Below, one piece after another: positions 33,226 to 41,165 of a stretch of DNA of 64,000 bases (its first letter is position 1; each line of letters starts with the position of its first letter). A model generated the notes under the pieces. It was not told the DNA's origin and searched no databases. It was given only the letters and a program-made list of their open reading frames with translations. The position numbers and the translations under genes were made by a program. The stretch is from NCBI RefSeq assembly GCF_900107135.1, contig NZ_FNOV01000002.1:372001-436000 (forward strand). The letters run 5' to 3'. Source of the DNA: Hymenobacter psychrophilus (lineage in GTDB: Bacteria; Bacteroidota; Bacteroidia; Cytophagales; Hymenobacteraceae).

Positions 33226-34134
33226 TCAGGTTTCCGTCAGCACCGTTTTAAAACCCTGCAGCCGGCCACCTTCGCCCTCGCCGAGCACCAATACCGGCAC
33301 CTGCGGGCCTGCCCCGAAACGGTACACCTGTGTGCCGCTTAGCTCTTGCTTGAGAAACATCTGCAGCTGCTTGAAGCGGTTGGCCGTTTCGGGGCTACCG
33401 CTCACGCCCTCGTCGGCGGTGTGGTTGCGCAGGAAGTAGGTCAGCTCCTGCCGCTCTACGCTCGTGCCGGCCGGTACGCCGGCCAGCTTGGCCAGCGCCT
33501 CGTCGGTGAGGCCGCCGGCCGGGGCCGCGAAGCTCACCGGCTCCAGCGACGCCTCCGACTCACTCACATACTTAAGGCCCTGGGTCAGGTCGCGCAGGGG
33601 CTCCGGGGCCGCGTCGTCGGGCGCTGCAGCGTTGGGGGCGGGGGCCTGGAAGGCGTCGGGCTCGGAGGCCTGCACGGTTTCGCGGCCGCCTTTGGTGTCG
33701 CGCGGGTCGGCGGGCATTTCGGGTGTGCCGGCTACCACGGCGGGCACCTGGGCCCCGATGGCGGCGGCCAGCGCGTTCATGCGCTGCTCGCCGACCTTTA
33801 TTTTGGGGTTGGCGAAGTTCATATCCGACACGTTGTGCATCGGAATCAGGTGGATATGGGCGTGGGGTACTTCGAGCCCGATAACGGCCACTCCCACGCG
33901 CTTACAGGGCACGGCTGCCCGCACCCCGGCCGCCACGCGCTGGGCAAACAGGTGCAGCGCCGCAAGCTCGGCGGGCGGCAAATCGAAGATGTAGTCGACC
34001 TCCCGCTTCGGAATAACCAGCGTGTGCCCCTCCACGAGCGGCGTAATGTCAAGAAAAGCCAGGTGATGCTCGTCTTCGGCTACCTTATAGGCGGGCAGCT
34101 CGCCAGCCACGATACGGGAGAAAATGGAAGGCAT
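33226..34134 (-). CDS. HIT hydrolase fused to a NuiA-type nuclease inhibitor domain
   Basis: Protein of 302 residues. Residues 1-130 are a complete HIT domain: IFSRIVAGELPAYKVAEDE at the start, LVIPKREVDYIFDL, and the catalytic triad HAHIHLIP with H91, H93 and H95. HIT proteins hydrolyse nucleotide phosphoramidates or act as Hint-type AMP-lysine hydrolases. After a disordered Pro/Ala/Glu linker (about 131-178) is a second domain (about 180-302): LTQGLKYVSESE, FKQLQMFLKQELSGTQVYRFG and the end GFKTVLTET, matching the NuiA (nuclease A inhibitor) family. The Glu equivalent to the NuiA inhibitory Glu (SESE, E192) and a C-terminal Thr (T302, which in NuiA reaches the nuclease metal) are both kept. 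Sole-domain versions of each are the norm; the fusion is unusual. Confidence 0.88.
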   Translation of the reverse strand: MPSIFSRIVAGELPAYKVAEDEHHLAFLDITPLVEGHTLVIPKREVDYIFDLPPAELAALHLFAQRVAAGVRAAVPCKRVGVAVIGLEVPHAHIHLIPMHNVSDMNFANPKIKVGEQRMNALAAAIGAQVPAVVAGTPEMPADPRDTKGGRETVQASEPDAFQAPAPNAAAPDDAAPEPLRDLTQGLKYVSESEASLEPVSFAAPAGGLTDEALAKLAGVPAGTSVERQELTYFLRNHTADEGVSGSPETANRFKQLQMFLKQELSGTQVYRFGAGPQVPVLVLGEGEGGRLQGFKTVLTET

Positions 34135-34136
34135 GT

Positions 34137-34423
34137 GGTGAGGTGGTGAAATGGTGAGTTGGTGAGTTGATGTTCAAGTGGCTTGGCGGCGCGGACGGTG
34201 GGGCGGCAAAACGAAGAGGCTTCTCCGCCGGGCCAAAAAAAGGGCAGCCGCTCCTGATTGTCCCAAAGTACGGGACCGAACGCAAAAAGGGCGAAGCCGT
34301 AGCTTCGCCCTTTTCACTTAGTGCTGATATAGTGAGATGGTGAGTTGACCTTGCAAAGACCGATATACGCTACTTGCGCCGCCAGGTCGCCGGTACGTCA
34401 ACTCACCATTTCACCACCTCACC
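34137..34423. repeat. Inverted repeat bracketing the greA / HIT-NuiA spacer
   Basis: A 25-bp arm (34137-34161, core GTGGTGAAATGGTGAG) is perfectly inverted at 34399-34423. The left arm begins three bases from the HIT-NuiA start codon and the right arm ends at the base before the greA stop codon. Confidence 0.85.
34284..34315 (-). terminator. Terminator of greA
   Basis: AAAAGGGCGAAGC pairs with GCTTCGCCCTTTT around a CGTA centre, 110 bases past the greA stop codon. The T run reads well on either strand, so it can end transcription of greA. Confidence 0.8.
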
Positions 34424-34897
34424 TTAACGGCTGATTTCGAGTATCTGGAACTGTAGCTTGCCGGCCGGCACCGTAATTTCGGCCGTGTCGCCTACCGATT
34501 TGCCCAGCAGGCCCCGGCCGATGGGCGACTTAACGGAGATTTTACCGGTGGCTAGGTTGGCTTCTTCCTCGGCTACCAGCGTGTAGTCGAGAACCATGCT
34601 GTTCTTGAGGTTTTTGAGCTTCACCTTGCTCATAATAAGCACTTTGCTCAGGTCGAGGTTGGTTTCGTCGAGCAGGCGGGCGTTGCCCAGTACTTCTTCC
34701 AGCTTGGAAATTTTCAGCTCCAGCAGGCCTTGGGCGTCCTTGGCGGCGTCGTACTCGGCGTTTTCGCTCAGGTCGCCTTTGTCGCGGGCCTCGCGCAGGT
34801 CGTCGGCGGCCTTGGCCCGGCCCCGGATTTTAAGGTCCTGCAGTTCCGTTTTGAGCTTCTGAAGGCCTTCGGGCGTATAGTAGTTGATGGTTGACAT
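34424..34897 (-). CDS. greA: Transcription elongation factor GreA
   Basis: Protein of 157 residues, full length for GreA. The N-terminal coiled coil has YYTPEGLQKLKTELQDLKIR and the conserved tip DLREARDKGDLSENAEYDAAKDAQ, where the acidic Asp and Glu enter the RNA polymerase secondary channel to rescue backtracked complexes by transcript cleavage. The C-terminal FKBP-like domain ends with SPIGRGLLGKSVGDTAEITVPAGKLQFQILEI. Start ATG 34897. Its 5' leader is unusual: a promoter box at 34975-34982 is followed by a hairpin and T run before the start codon. Confidence 0.97.
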   Translation of the reverse strand: MSTINYYTPEGLQKLKTELQDLKIRGRAKAADDLREARDKGDLSENAEYDAAKDAQGLLELKISKLEEVLGNARLLDETNLDLSKVLIMSKVKLKNLKNSMVLDYTLVAEEEANLATGKISVKSPIGRGLLGKSVGDTAEITVPAGKLQFQILEISR

Positions 34898-34917
34898 GAC
34901 ATGGGTGGGATTAGCTC

Positions 34918-34958
34918 AAAAAAATAAGGAGAACGGCCAGCGTCGCTGGCCGTTCTCC
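34918..34958 (-). terminator. Terminator-like hairpin in the greA leader
   Basis: A 13-14-bp near-perfect stem, GGAGAACGGCCAGC with its complement around GTC/GAC, followed on the minus strand by TTATTTTTTT, about 20 bases before the greA start codon and downstream of the promoter box at 34975-34982. It can therefore end transcripts inside the greA leader. It is too far and on the wrong side of the promoter to be the terminator of the preceding gene. Confidence 0.8.
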
Positions 34959-34974
34959 CCCTGGTAGGTGCTGG

Positions 34975-34982
34975 CAAATATA
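34975..34982 (-). promoter_or_regulatory. Bacteroidota -7 box of greA
   Basis: TATATTTG on the minus strand, an exact TAnnTTTG match. The start site would fall near 34968, giving a leader of about 70 bases that holds the terminator-like hairpin. No clear -33 TTTG. Confidence 0.55.
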
Positions 34983-35019
34983 CGAAAATCGGCGAAAGGG
35001 TAATCGGGTGATGGAGTGA

Positions 35020-35117
35020 GCGTCGTTCGGCACGTAGCGAAGAATGATGCGGGCTGCTGTTGGGTTATATATTGCAGCGGTTTCGAGTAAGATTCTTCGC
35101 TTCGCGCTGAATGACGC
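35020..35117. repeat. Palindromic element, variant of the GAAGCATCTC family
   Basis: GCGTCGTTCGGCACGTAGCG (35020-35039) and AAGAAT are inverted at 35092-35117 with several mismatches. Located downstream of the hydroxyacid dehydrogenase gene. Confidence 0.6.
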
Positions 35118-35147
35118 GCCTTTCCTCCTCTACACCCTCTTGTCCCC

Positions 35148-36089
35148 TCACCGGGCCAAAAATACCCCCAGCTTACGGGCCAGCACGGCATTTATACGCT
35201 CGTAGCTCTGGAAAGTCCAGCCGCCGATGTGGGGCGCGAGCACCACGTTGGGCGCCGTGCGCAGGTAATCGAAACGGGCCTGTTGCTCGGGCGTGAGGGC
35301 GGTGAGCTTCTCGTTCTCCAGCACATCGAGGGCCGCGCCGCGCACCTGGCCGGTGCGCAGGCGCTGCACCAGGGCGGCGTGGTCGAGCACTTCACCGCGG
35401 GCCGTGTTCAGCAGCCAGATGGGATTCACGAAGCCGGCCAGAAATTCCTCGTTCACGAAGTGGTGGTTGGCCGCCGAGTAAGGAATGTGCAGGCTCAGTA
35501 CTTCCGTCCGGGCCTGGAGCTCGGCCCGCGAAACCAGCGTGGCGGACGCGTCGGGCGGGCAGGCGGGGTCGTGGTCGTGGGCCAGCACGGTGCAGCCGAA
35601 GGCGCTGAGGCGGCGGGCAAACGCCCGGCCCATGTGCCCGTAGCCCAGCAGGCCAATGGTTTTGCCCCCGATTTCCTCGCCCCGGTTGGCCTCCCGGTGC
35701 CACTGTCCGGCCTTCACCTCGGCATCGGCCCGCGGAATATGCCGGAACAGCGCCAACAGCAGCCCGATAGCGTATTCGCCCACCGCGTCGCGGTTGCCTT
35801 CGGGAGCATTAAGCAGAGCCACGCCCGCCTCGGCTATGGCGGCCTCATCAATATTATCGACCCCTGCCCCGGCGCGGCACACGTAGCGCAGGTGCGGGCC
35901 GTGGGCCAGCAGCTCGCGCGTTACGTGCAGCTTCGAGCGCACCACCAGCCCCGCGTAGGGGTGGGCGGCCAGGGCAGCGGGCACTTCGGCGGCCGTTAGG
36001 TTGGGGCGGTAGTGCAGCGTCAGGCCCAGCGGCTCCAGGTACTCGGGCAGGCTGGGGTGCATGTCGTCGATGATGAGACAGAGGGACAT
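35148..36089 (-). CDS. D-isomer-specific 2-hydroxyacid dehydrogenase
   Basis: Protein of 313 residues, ATG at 36089 (MSLCLIIDDMHPSLPEYL). The frame stays open upstream to 36254 but without family similarity. Catalytic and NAD-binding motifs of the family: VCRAGAGVDNIDEAA (about 75-90), the Rossmann loop GKTIGLLGYGHMGRAFARRL (about 142-160), the acidic residue after the second strand (AHDHD), the substrate-Arg motif LLNTARGEVLD (about 232), the Glu in ENEKL, and the catalytic His in LAPHIGGWTFQSYERI (about 285). It reduces 2-keto acids or oxidises D-hydroxy acids with NAD. It could be a phosphoglycerate dehydrogenase-like enzyme but lacks the regulatory domain of SerA, so the substrate stays open. 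Confidence 0.9.
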   Translation of the reverse strand: MSLCLIIDDMHPSLPEYLEPLGLTLHYRPNLTAAEVPAALAAHPYAGLVVRSKLHVTRELLAHGPHLRYVCRAGAGVDNIDEAAIAEAGVALLNAPEGNRDAVGEYAIGLLLALFRHIPRADAEVKAGQWHREANRGEEIGGKTIGLLGYGHMGRAFARRLSAFGCTVLAHDHDPACPPDASATLVSRAELQARTEVLSLHIPYSAANHHFVNEEFLAGFVNPIWLLNTARGEVLDHAALVQRLRTGQVRGAALDVLENEKLTALTPEQQARFDYLRTAPNVVLAPHIGGWTFQSYERINAVLARKLGVFLAR

Positions 36090-36238
36090 CTTTTTCGGGT
36101 ATAAATGGCGACTGGCAAACGGTTGGGCGAAGGTATTGCTATCTGACCCAACCAGCCGCCGAAGCGGGCCTGAACTACCGCATATCCACGCATCAGGAGG
36201 CCGTCGGATTTCGCGCGGGCTCCTCTCTTTTTCACCTA

Positions 36239-36266
36239 TTGCCCATTCGATCATTTAATACCTTTA
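36239..36266 (+). promoter_or_regulatory. Candidate promoter of the DUF3078 gene
   Basis: TACCTTTA (36259-36266), one mismatch from TAnnTTTG, preceded by TTG at 36239-36241. Spacing 17. Start codon 38 bases downstream. Confidence 0.4.
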
Positions 36267-36304
36267 GCCCGCCGCCACTGGCTTTATTGCTTAACCCAGC
36301 CCTT

Positions 36305-37237
36305 ATGAAACACGTCTTTATTCTGGTCTTGCTCCTCGTACTGGCAGCCTGCGCCGCTTTGCAGGCAGCGGCCCAAACGGCGCCTGATGCTGCCGTGGTG
36401 CCCGACTCGGCCTGGAAGAAAAGCTTCACCTCGACGCTTAATTTTCAGCAGGGCCTGCTCTCGTCCAACTGGCGCGGCGGCGGCGTCAGCTCGCTGGGCC
36501 TGAATGCCTCCATCAACGCCAAAGCCGATTACCAGCAGGGGATTCATAGCTGGGACAATCAGGCCGACTTGCTTTATGCCTTCGTTTCGAACAAGGGCCA
36601 GGGCTACCGCAAAAGCCTCGACCGGATTTACCTGGACACCAAGTACGGCCGGGCAATGAGCCCCAAGTGGGACATGTTCGTGTCGCTGAATCTGCTCACG
36701 CAGTTTGCGCCCGGCTATAAGTACTCCGACGATGCCAACGGCCGGCAACGGGCGCAGCTCGTGTCCTCGACCTTCGCGCCGGCCTTCCTCACGGCGGCCT
36801 ACGGCTTCGAGTATCACCCCACCAGCTACTTCAAGCTGCGCCTCTCGCCCTTCGCCCCGCGCCTGACGGTGGTGAGCCGCCCCGAGCGGTTTGTGGCGGC
36901 GCTGGGCGAAACGCCCTACGGCGTCAAACTGGGCCGCTCCACCCGTTTTGAGGTGCTGGCTGCCCAAATTCTGGCCGAGTTCGACAAGGATATTGCTACT
37001 AACATGAACCTGAAGGCCCGCTACCTGCTGTTCGCCAACTACGGCTCCGACTTTGCCCTGCGCCGCATCGACCACCGCCTCGACGCCAGCCTCACGGCCA
37101 AAGTTAACCGCTACGTGAATGTGGCCCTGACCGGCATTTTACTGTACGATTACGACCAGGATACCGCCGTACAGTACAGCCAGGGCCTAACGCTGGGCCT
37201 CATCTACTCAATGCAGAACTTCAAGGCGAAGAAATAA
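36305..37237 (+). CDS. DUF3078 exported protein
   Basis: Protein of 310 residues, ATG at 36305 with signal peptide MKHVFILVLLLVLAACAALQAAAQ (possible lipobox at LAAC). The mature part is a beta-barrel-like sequence rich in alternating hydrophobic/polar strands, with the DUF3078 features WKKSFTSTLNFQQGLLSSNWRGGGVSSLGLNA, DNQADLLYAFVSNKGQGYRKSLDRIYLDTKYG, NLLTQFAPGYKYSDD and FDKDIATNMNLKARYLLFANYGSD. Ends in NFKAKK. DUF3078 proteins are common in Bacteroidota and predicted to be outer membrane proteins of unknown function. Divergent from the hydroxyacid dehydrogenase gene; own promoter. Confidence 0.88.
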   Translation: MKHVFILVLLLVLAACAALQAAAQTAPDAAVVPDSAWKKSFTSTLNFQQGLLSSNWRGGGVSSLGLNASINAKADYQQGIHSWDNQADLLYAFVSNKGQGYRKSLDRIYLDTKYGRAMSPKWDMFVSLNLLTQFAPGYKYSDDANGRQRAQLVSSTFAPAFLTAAYGFEYHPTSYFKLRLSPFAPRLTVVSRPERFVAALGETPYGVKLGRSTRFEVLAAQILAEFDKDIATNMNLKARYLLFANYGSDFALRRIDHRLDASLTAKVNRYVNVALTGILLYDYDQDTAVQYSQGLTLGLIYSMQNFKAKK

Positions 37238-37240
37238 AAA

Positions 37241-37274
37241 CGATGTAGGGGCGGGGCTTAGTTGCGCCCCTACA
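37241..37274. repeat. Small palindrome, GATGTAGGGGCGGGGCTT family
   Basis: GTAGGGGCG (37245-37253) pairs with CGCCCCTAC (37265-37273). The left part is identical to the arm of the element at 4865-4981. It ends the DUF3078 gene and faces rsmA. Confidence 0.75.
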
Positions 37275-37288
37275 CCGTGCTGGTAGCG

Positions 37289-38077
37289 TTACTCGCTTTT
37301 ATTTGCCGCCACGCGGTTGGTCAGGTCCACGAAATCAGCCACGCTGAGCTGCTCGGCCCGCAGGTCGAACACGGCATCGGCGGTAGTTTCGGGGGGCATG
37401 CCGAAGGGTTTGAGGGCGTTGCGCAGGGTTTTGCGGCGGGTCTGGAAAGCCTGTTTCACGACGCGGAAGAACAGCTTCTCGTCGCAGGCCAGTTGCTCAG
37501 TATCGTTGCGGGTGAGGCGAATAACGGCCGACTGCACTTTGGGCGGCGGGCTGAACACGTGCGGCGGCACCGTGAACAGGTACTCAATGGTATAGAACGC
37601 CTGCAGCAGCACGCTCAGGATGCCGTAGGTTTTCGAGCCCGGGCCGGTGGCCAGGCGGTCGGCTACTTCCTTCTGCAGCATGCCCACGCTTTCGCGCACC
37701 TGCTGGCGGTGGGCCAGAATCTGGAAGTAAATCTGGGTGCTGATGTTGTAAGGAAAGTTGCCGATGATGCTCAACGGCTGCTCGCCGTAGAGCGCCGTGA
37801 GGTCCATTTTCAGGAAGTCCTGGGAGTAAATTCGGTCTTCGAGGGCGGGGTAGTGCTTCTGCAAGTAGGCTACCGAGTCGCGGTCGATTTCCACCACGGC
37901 CGTTTCGTACTCCGGGTGCAACAGCAGCGTCTGGGTCAGCACACCCATGCCCGGCCCGATTTCTAGCACGTGCTGCACGCCATCGGGCAGGCGCAAGGCC
38001 TCCACGATGTTGCGGGCAATGTTAGGGTCGTTGAGAAAGTGCTGACCGAGGTGCTTTTTGGCTTTAACGAAATCCAT
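37289..38077 (-). CDS. rsmA: 16S rRNA dimethyladenosine transferase RsmA (KsgA)
   Basis: Protein of 262 residues. Family motifs: KAKKHLGQHFLNDPNIARNIV, the SAM motif I VLEIGPGMGVLTQTLL (about 40-55), acidic loop VVEIDRDSVAYLQ, QDFLKMDL, motif IV IIGNFPYNISTQIYF (NFPY catalytic motif, about 107-121), MLQKEVADRL, and PPPKVQSAVIRL. It dimethylates two adjacent adenosines in the 3' end of 16S rRNA (A1518 and A1519 in E. coli), a late step of 30S assembly, and its loss gives kasugamycin resistance. The gene reads towards the DUF3078 gene and lies divergent from the leucyl aminopeptidase, with the largest 54-bp palindrome between. Confidence 0.97.
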   Translation of the reverse strand: MDFVKAKKHLGQHFLNDPNIARNIVEALRLPDGVQHVLEIGPGMGVLTQTLLLHPEYETAVVEIDRDSVAYLQKHYPALEDRIYSQDFLKMDLTALYGEQPLSIIGNFPYNISTQIYFQILAHRQQVRESVGMLQKEVADRLATGPGSKTYGILSVLLQAFYTIEYLFTVPPHVFSPPPKVQSAVIRLTRNDTEQLACDEKLFFRVVKQAFQTRRKTLRNALKPFGMPPETTADAVFDLRAEQLSVADFVDLTNRVAANKSE

Positions 38078-38134
38078 TTGGGCGTGGTGAGGGGCGGAGG
38101 AGCAGGTGGTGTGGTTGGGAGGATGCTGGAGGAG

Positions 38135-38280
38135 GAAAGAACGTCATGCTGAGCGGAGCCGGAGGCGAAGTCGAAGCATCTCTACCGCAATGCTAATCCT
38201 GACGTCGGGGTTGGTTTGGCAACGAAGCGGTAGAGATGCTTCGACTTCGCCTCCGGCTCCGCTCAGCATGACGTTCTTTC
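38135..38280. repeat. Palindromic element with perfect 54-bp arms, GAAGCATCTCTACCGC family
   Basis: Left arm 38135-38188 and right arm 38227-38280 are perfectly inverted over 54 bases, around a 38-base centre. Best-preserved copy of this family in the window, between divergent rsmA and pepA promoters. Confidence 0.95.
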
Positions 38281-38374
38281 AATCCTTAAACTCCTAAACT
38301 TCCTACCTTCACGGCCAAAGATACGCCGCGGCCGGTCGTTTCGGCCGGTGCTTCATTCCAGTTCTTTCCCGCCC

Positions 38375-39826
38375 ATGTCCCTGACCCTCGCCTACGCCGC
38401 CGATTTTCCCGCCATTGCCAGCACGGTCTTCATCCTGCCTGCCGGCACCACCGAGCTGCCCGTAACGGCCGCCGCCGACCTGCCCGAAGCCGCCCGTAGC
38501 TACGTAGCCGCCCAATTGGCCGCCGATGAGAAGCTGGTAGTTGTCAACCAGTACAGCCATCATCATTATTATATTGTAGCTGAGGACAAGAAAACGCCCG
38601 CCCTAGGCCTGGAGGCGCTGCGCAAAGCCGGCCACCAGCTGCACGCCCGCCTCAAGGCCGATAAGGTGGAGGAGCTGTTCATCTGCAACCTCACGCCCGC
38701 TGGCGCCTCGCTGGCCCTGGCCGAAGGCCTGGCCCTGACCGCCTACCAGTTCGCGGGCTACAAAACCGACGAGAAATCCAAGCAAGCCCCCACCCTGCAG
38801 CGGCTCACGCTGGTCGGCCCCGATTTGTCGGCGCAGAAGGTGGCCGAGCTGGAGGGCGTGCTACAGGGCGTGTACCTGGCCCGCGACCTGGTGAACCGCC
38901 CTTACAGCCACCTCAATGCCACCCAGCTGGCGCATCAGTTCGAGAAGGCCGGCGAGGAAGCTGGTTTCGAGGTGGAAGTGCTGGACTTGGTGCGCATTGA
39001 GGCCCTGCGCATGGGCGGCCTACTGGCCGTGAATCAGGGCAGCCCCGAGCCGCCTACCTTCAGCATTATGGAGTACAAGCCGGCCGGCGCCACCAACGCC
39101 AAGCCGATTGTGCTGGTAGGCAAGGGCGTGGTATTCGACACCGGCGGACTCAGCCTCAAGCCCACGCCCAACAGCATGGACATGATGAAGTGCGACATGG
39201 GCGGCGCGGCCGTAGTGGTGGGCGTGCTCACGGCCCTGGCCAAAAACAAGGTTCCACTGCACGTAATCGGGCTGGTGCCGGCCACCGACAACCGCCCCGG
39301 CGGCCCCGCCCTAGCCCCCGGCGACGTGATTACGATGTACAGCGGCCTGAGCGTGGAAGTGCTCAACACCGACGCCGAAGGCCGCCTGATTCTGGCCGAC
39401 GCACTGGCCTTCGCCAAAAAGTACAACCCCGAGCTGGTGATGGACTACGCCACGCTCACCGGCTCGGCGGCCCGCGCCATCGGCATTGAGGGCATCGTGT
39501 ACATGGGCACCGCCGACGAGGACGTGATGGCCGACCTGAAGAAGGCCGGCAACGTCACGCACGAGCGGCTGGTGGAGTTTCCCCTCTGGGATGAGTACGC
39601 CGACCACATCAAGAGCCCCATTGCCGACATGACCAACCTGGGCAAAGCCGAGGCGGGTGCCATTTCGGCCGGTAAGTTTCTGGAGCGCTACGCCGAGGGC
39701 TACCCCTGGGTCCACTTCGATATTGCCGGCCCCGCCTTCCTCACCGCCCCCGACTCGTACCGCGGCAAAGGCGGCACCGGCACGGCGGTCAGGTTGACAT
39801 ATGAGTACCTGAAGAACCGGGCGTGA
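38375..39826 (+). CDS. pepA: Leucyl aminopeptidase (M17 family)
   Basis: Protein of 483 residues, ATG at 38375. N-terminal regulatory-type domain (about 1-160), then catalytic M17 domain with DLVNRPYSHLNATQLAHQ, IVLVGKGVVFDTGGLSLKP (metal ligands Lys/Asp), MDMMKCDMGGAAVVVG, the VIGLVPATDNRPGG loop and the signature NTDAEGRLILADAL near 340, which holds two metal-binding acids. Dinuclear Zn/Mn aminopeptidase for cytoplasmic peptide turnover. In some bacteria PepA also binds DNA, but that is not shown here. Start chosen because it gives the usual N-terminus; the upstream codons of the frame are within the repeat-rich leader. Confidence 0.95.
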   Translation: MSLTLAYAADFPAIASTVFILPAGTTELPVTAAADLPEAARSYVAAQLAADEKLVVVNQYSHHHYYIVAEDKKTPALGLEALRKAGHQLHARLKADKVEELFICNLTPAGASLALAEGLALTAYQFAGYKTDEKSKQAPTLQRLTLVGPDLSAQKVAELEGVLQGVYLARDLVNRPYSHLNATQLAHQFEKAGEEAGFEVEVLDLVRIEALRMGGLLAVNQGSPEPPTFSIMEYKPAGATNAKPIVLVGKGVVFDTGGLSLKPTPNSMDMMKCDMGGAAVVVGVLTALAKNKVPLHVIGLVPATDNRPGGPALAPGDVITMYSGLSVEVLNTDAEGRLILADALAFAKKYNPELVMDYATLTGSAARAIGIEGIVYMGTADEDVMADLKKAGNVTHERLVEFPLWDEYADHIKSPIADMTNLGKAEAGAISAGKFLERYAEGYPWVHFDIAGPAFLTAPDSYRGKGGTGTAVRLTYEYLKNRA

Positions 39827-39842
39827 GCGTGAAGGACAGGCA

Positions 39843-39949
39843 AAGAACGTCATGCTGAGCGCAGTCGAAGCATCTCTACCGCTTCGTTGGAGCTTACTAC
39901 TGCAAAGAAGCGGTAGAGATGCTTCGGCTCCGCTCAGCATGACGTTCTT
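39843..39949. repeat. Palindromic element, GAAGCATCTCTACCGC family
   Basis: Arms of 43 bp (39843-39885 and 39907-39949) with a few mismatches at CGCAGTCG, around a 21-base centre, between pepA and pdxA. Confidence 0.9.
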
Positions 39950-40024
39950 GTTTCTGTTCCGCCTTCACTCAGTTCCACCTTCGCTCAGCATATCAGCACA
40001 CCGAACAATCACCACATCAACCGA

Positions 40025-41080
40025 ATGCTCCCACGAATTGGTATTTCCGTCGGTGACCTGGCCGGTATCGGGCCCGAGGTCATCTATAAAACGTTCCTCG
40101 ATCCGCGCCTGCTCAAGTTCTGCACGCCGGTAGTGTACGGCACGGCCGCCGTACTCTTCGACGACTTCCCCACCGATCCTAACCACGAGCCGCTCCGGTT
40201 CCGGCAGGTACGCGAGGCGGCCGATATTGCCCCCGGCAAGCACAACGCCGTGAGCTGCTGGGAAGATGACGACGTACAGCTCACGCCCGGCCAGCCCAGC
40301 ACGGCCAGCGGCGCGGCCGCCCGCCAGAGTTTGCTCGCCGCCGCCCGCGACCTGAAAGCCGGCCTGCTCGACGGCCTCGTCACGGCGCCCATCAGCAAGG
40401 AAAATACCCAGGCCGACGACTTCCGCTTTCCCGGCCACACCGAGTTCCTGACCAGCTTCTTCGGGGCCAAAGAGAGCCTGATGCTGCTCGTGGCCGACGA
40501 GCTGCGGGTGGCGACGGCCACGGGCCATATTCCGCTCAAGGATGTGCCCGCGCGCCTCACCAAAGAGCTGCTCACCACCAAGCTCCGGATTCTGCTGGCC
40601 TCGCTCAAAAACGATTTCGGCGTCGAGAAGCCCCGGGTGGCGGTGCTGGGTCTCAACCCCCACGCCGGCGAAAACGGCCTGCTCGGCACCGAGGAAGCCG
40701 CCGTAGTAACGCCCGTAATCCAGCAGCTGCTGCACGGCGGCCACCTGGTGTTCGGCCCCTACCCTGCCGATGGCTACTTCGGCACCGGCCAGTACAAGCA
40801 GTTCGACGCCACCCTCTCGCTTTACCACGACCAGGGCCTGATTCCGTTTAAAACCCTGGCCTTCGAGCGGGGCGTCAACTACACGGCCGGCCTATCCGTC
40901 ATTCGCACCTCCCCCGACCATGGCACCGCCTACGGCCTCGCCGGCCAGTTCAAAGCCGACGAAACCTCCTTCCGGGAGGCCCTGTACTTGGCCTGCGAGC
41001 TGGTAAACTACCGGAAAGCGCAGGCCGAAATTGTGCCCCTGGTACCCGGTCCGGCCCCGCGCGGCGGCCGCCGGGAGTAG
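40025..41080 (+). CDS. pdxA: 4-hydroxythreonine-4-phosphate dehydrogenase
   Basis: Protein of 351 residues. N-terminal ISVGDLAGIGPEVIYKT is the PdxA signature, followed by PGHTEFLTSFFGAKESLMLLV, TGHIPLKDVPARLT, and the C-terminal VFGPYPADGYF, LYHDQGLIPFKTLAFERGVNYTAGLSVIRTSPDHGTAYGLAG containing the metal-binding His and Asp. It oxidises 4-phosphohydroxy-L-threonine in the DXP-independent pyridoxal-phosphate (vitamin B6) pathway, giving the substrate for PdxJ. Slightly longer than E. coli PdxA because of an insertion (about 65-90). pdxJ is not beside it. Confidence 0.96.
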   Translation: MLPRIGISVGDLAGIGPEVIYKTFLDPRLLKFCTPVVYGTAAVLFDDFPTDPNHEPLRFRQVREAADIAPGKHNAVSCWEDDDVQLTPGQPSTASGAAARQSLLAAARDLKAGLLDGLVTAPISKENTQADDFRFPGHTEFLTSFFGAKESLMLLVADELRVATATGHIPLKDVPARLTKELLTTKLRILLASLKNDFGVEKPRVAVLGLNPHAGENGLLGTEEAAVVTPVIQQLLHGGHLVFGPYPADGYFGTGQYKQFDATLSLYHDQGLIPFKTLAFERGVNYTAGLSVIRTSPDHGTAYGLAGQFKADETSFREALYLACELVNYRKAQAEIVPLVPGPAPRGGRRE

Positions 41081-41165
41081 GTGTAAGTGAGCAGGAAAAC
41101 GGGCATTTCCCCCTGGTCTGGCTAATCTCCCAAACCGAAACTTTCTTTCCAAATATGAAAGTTTG

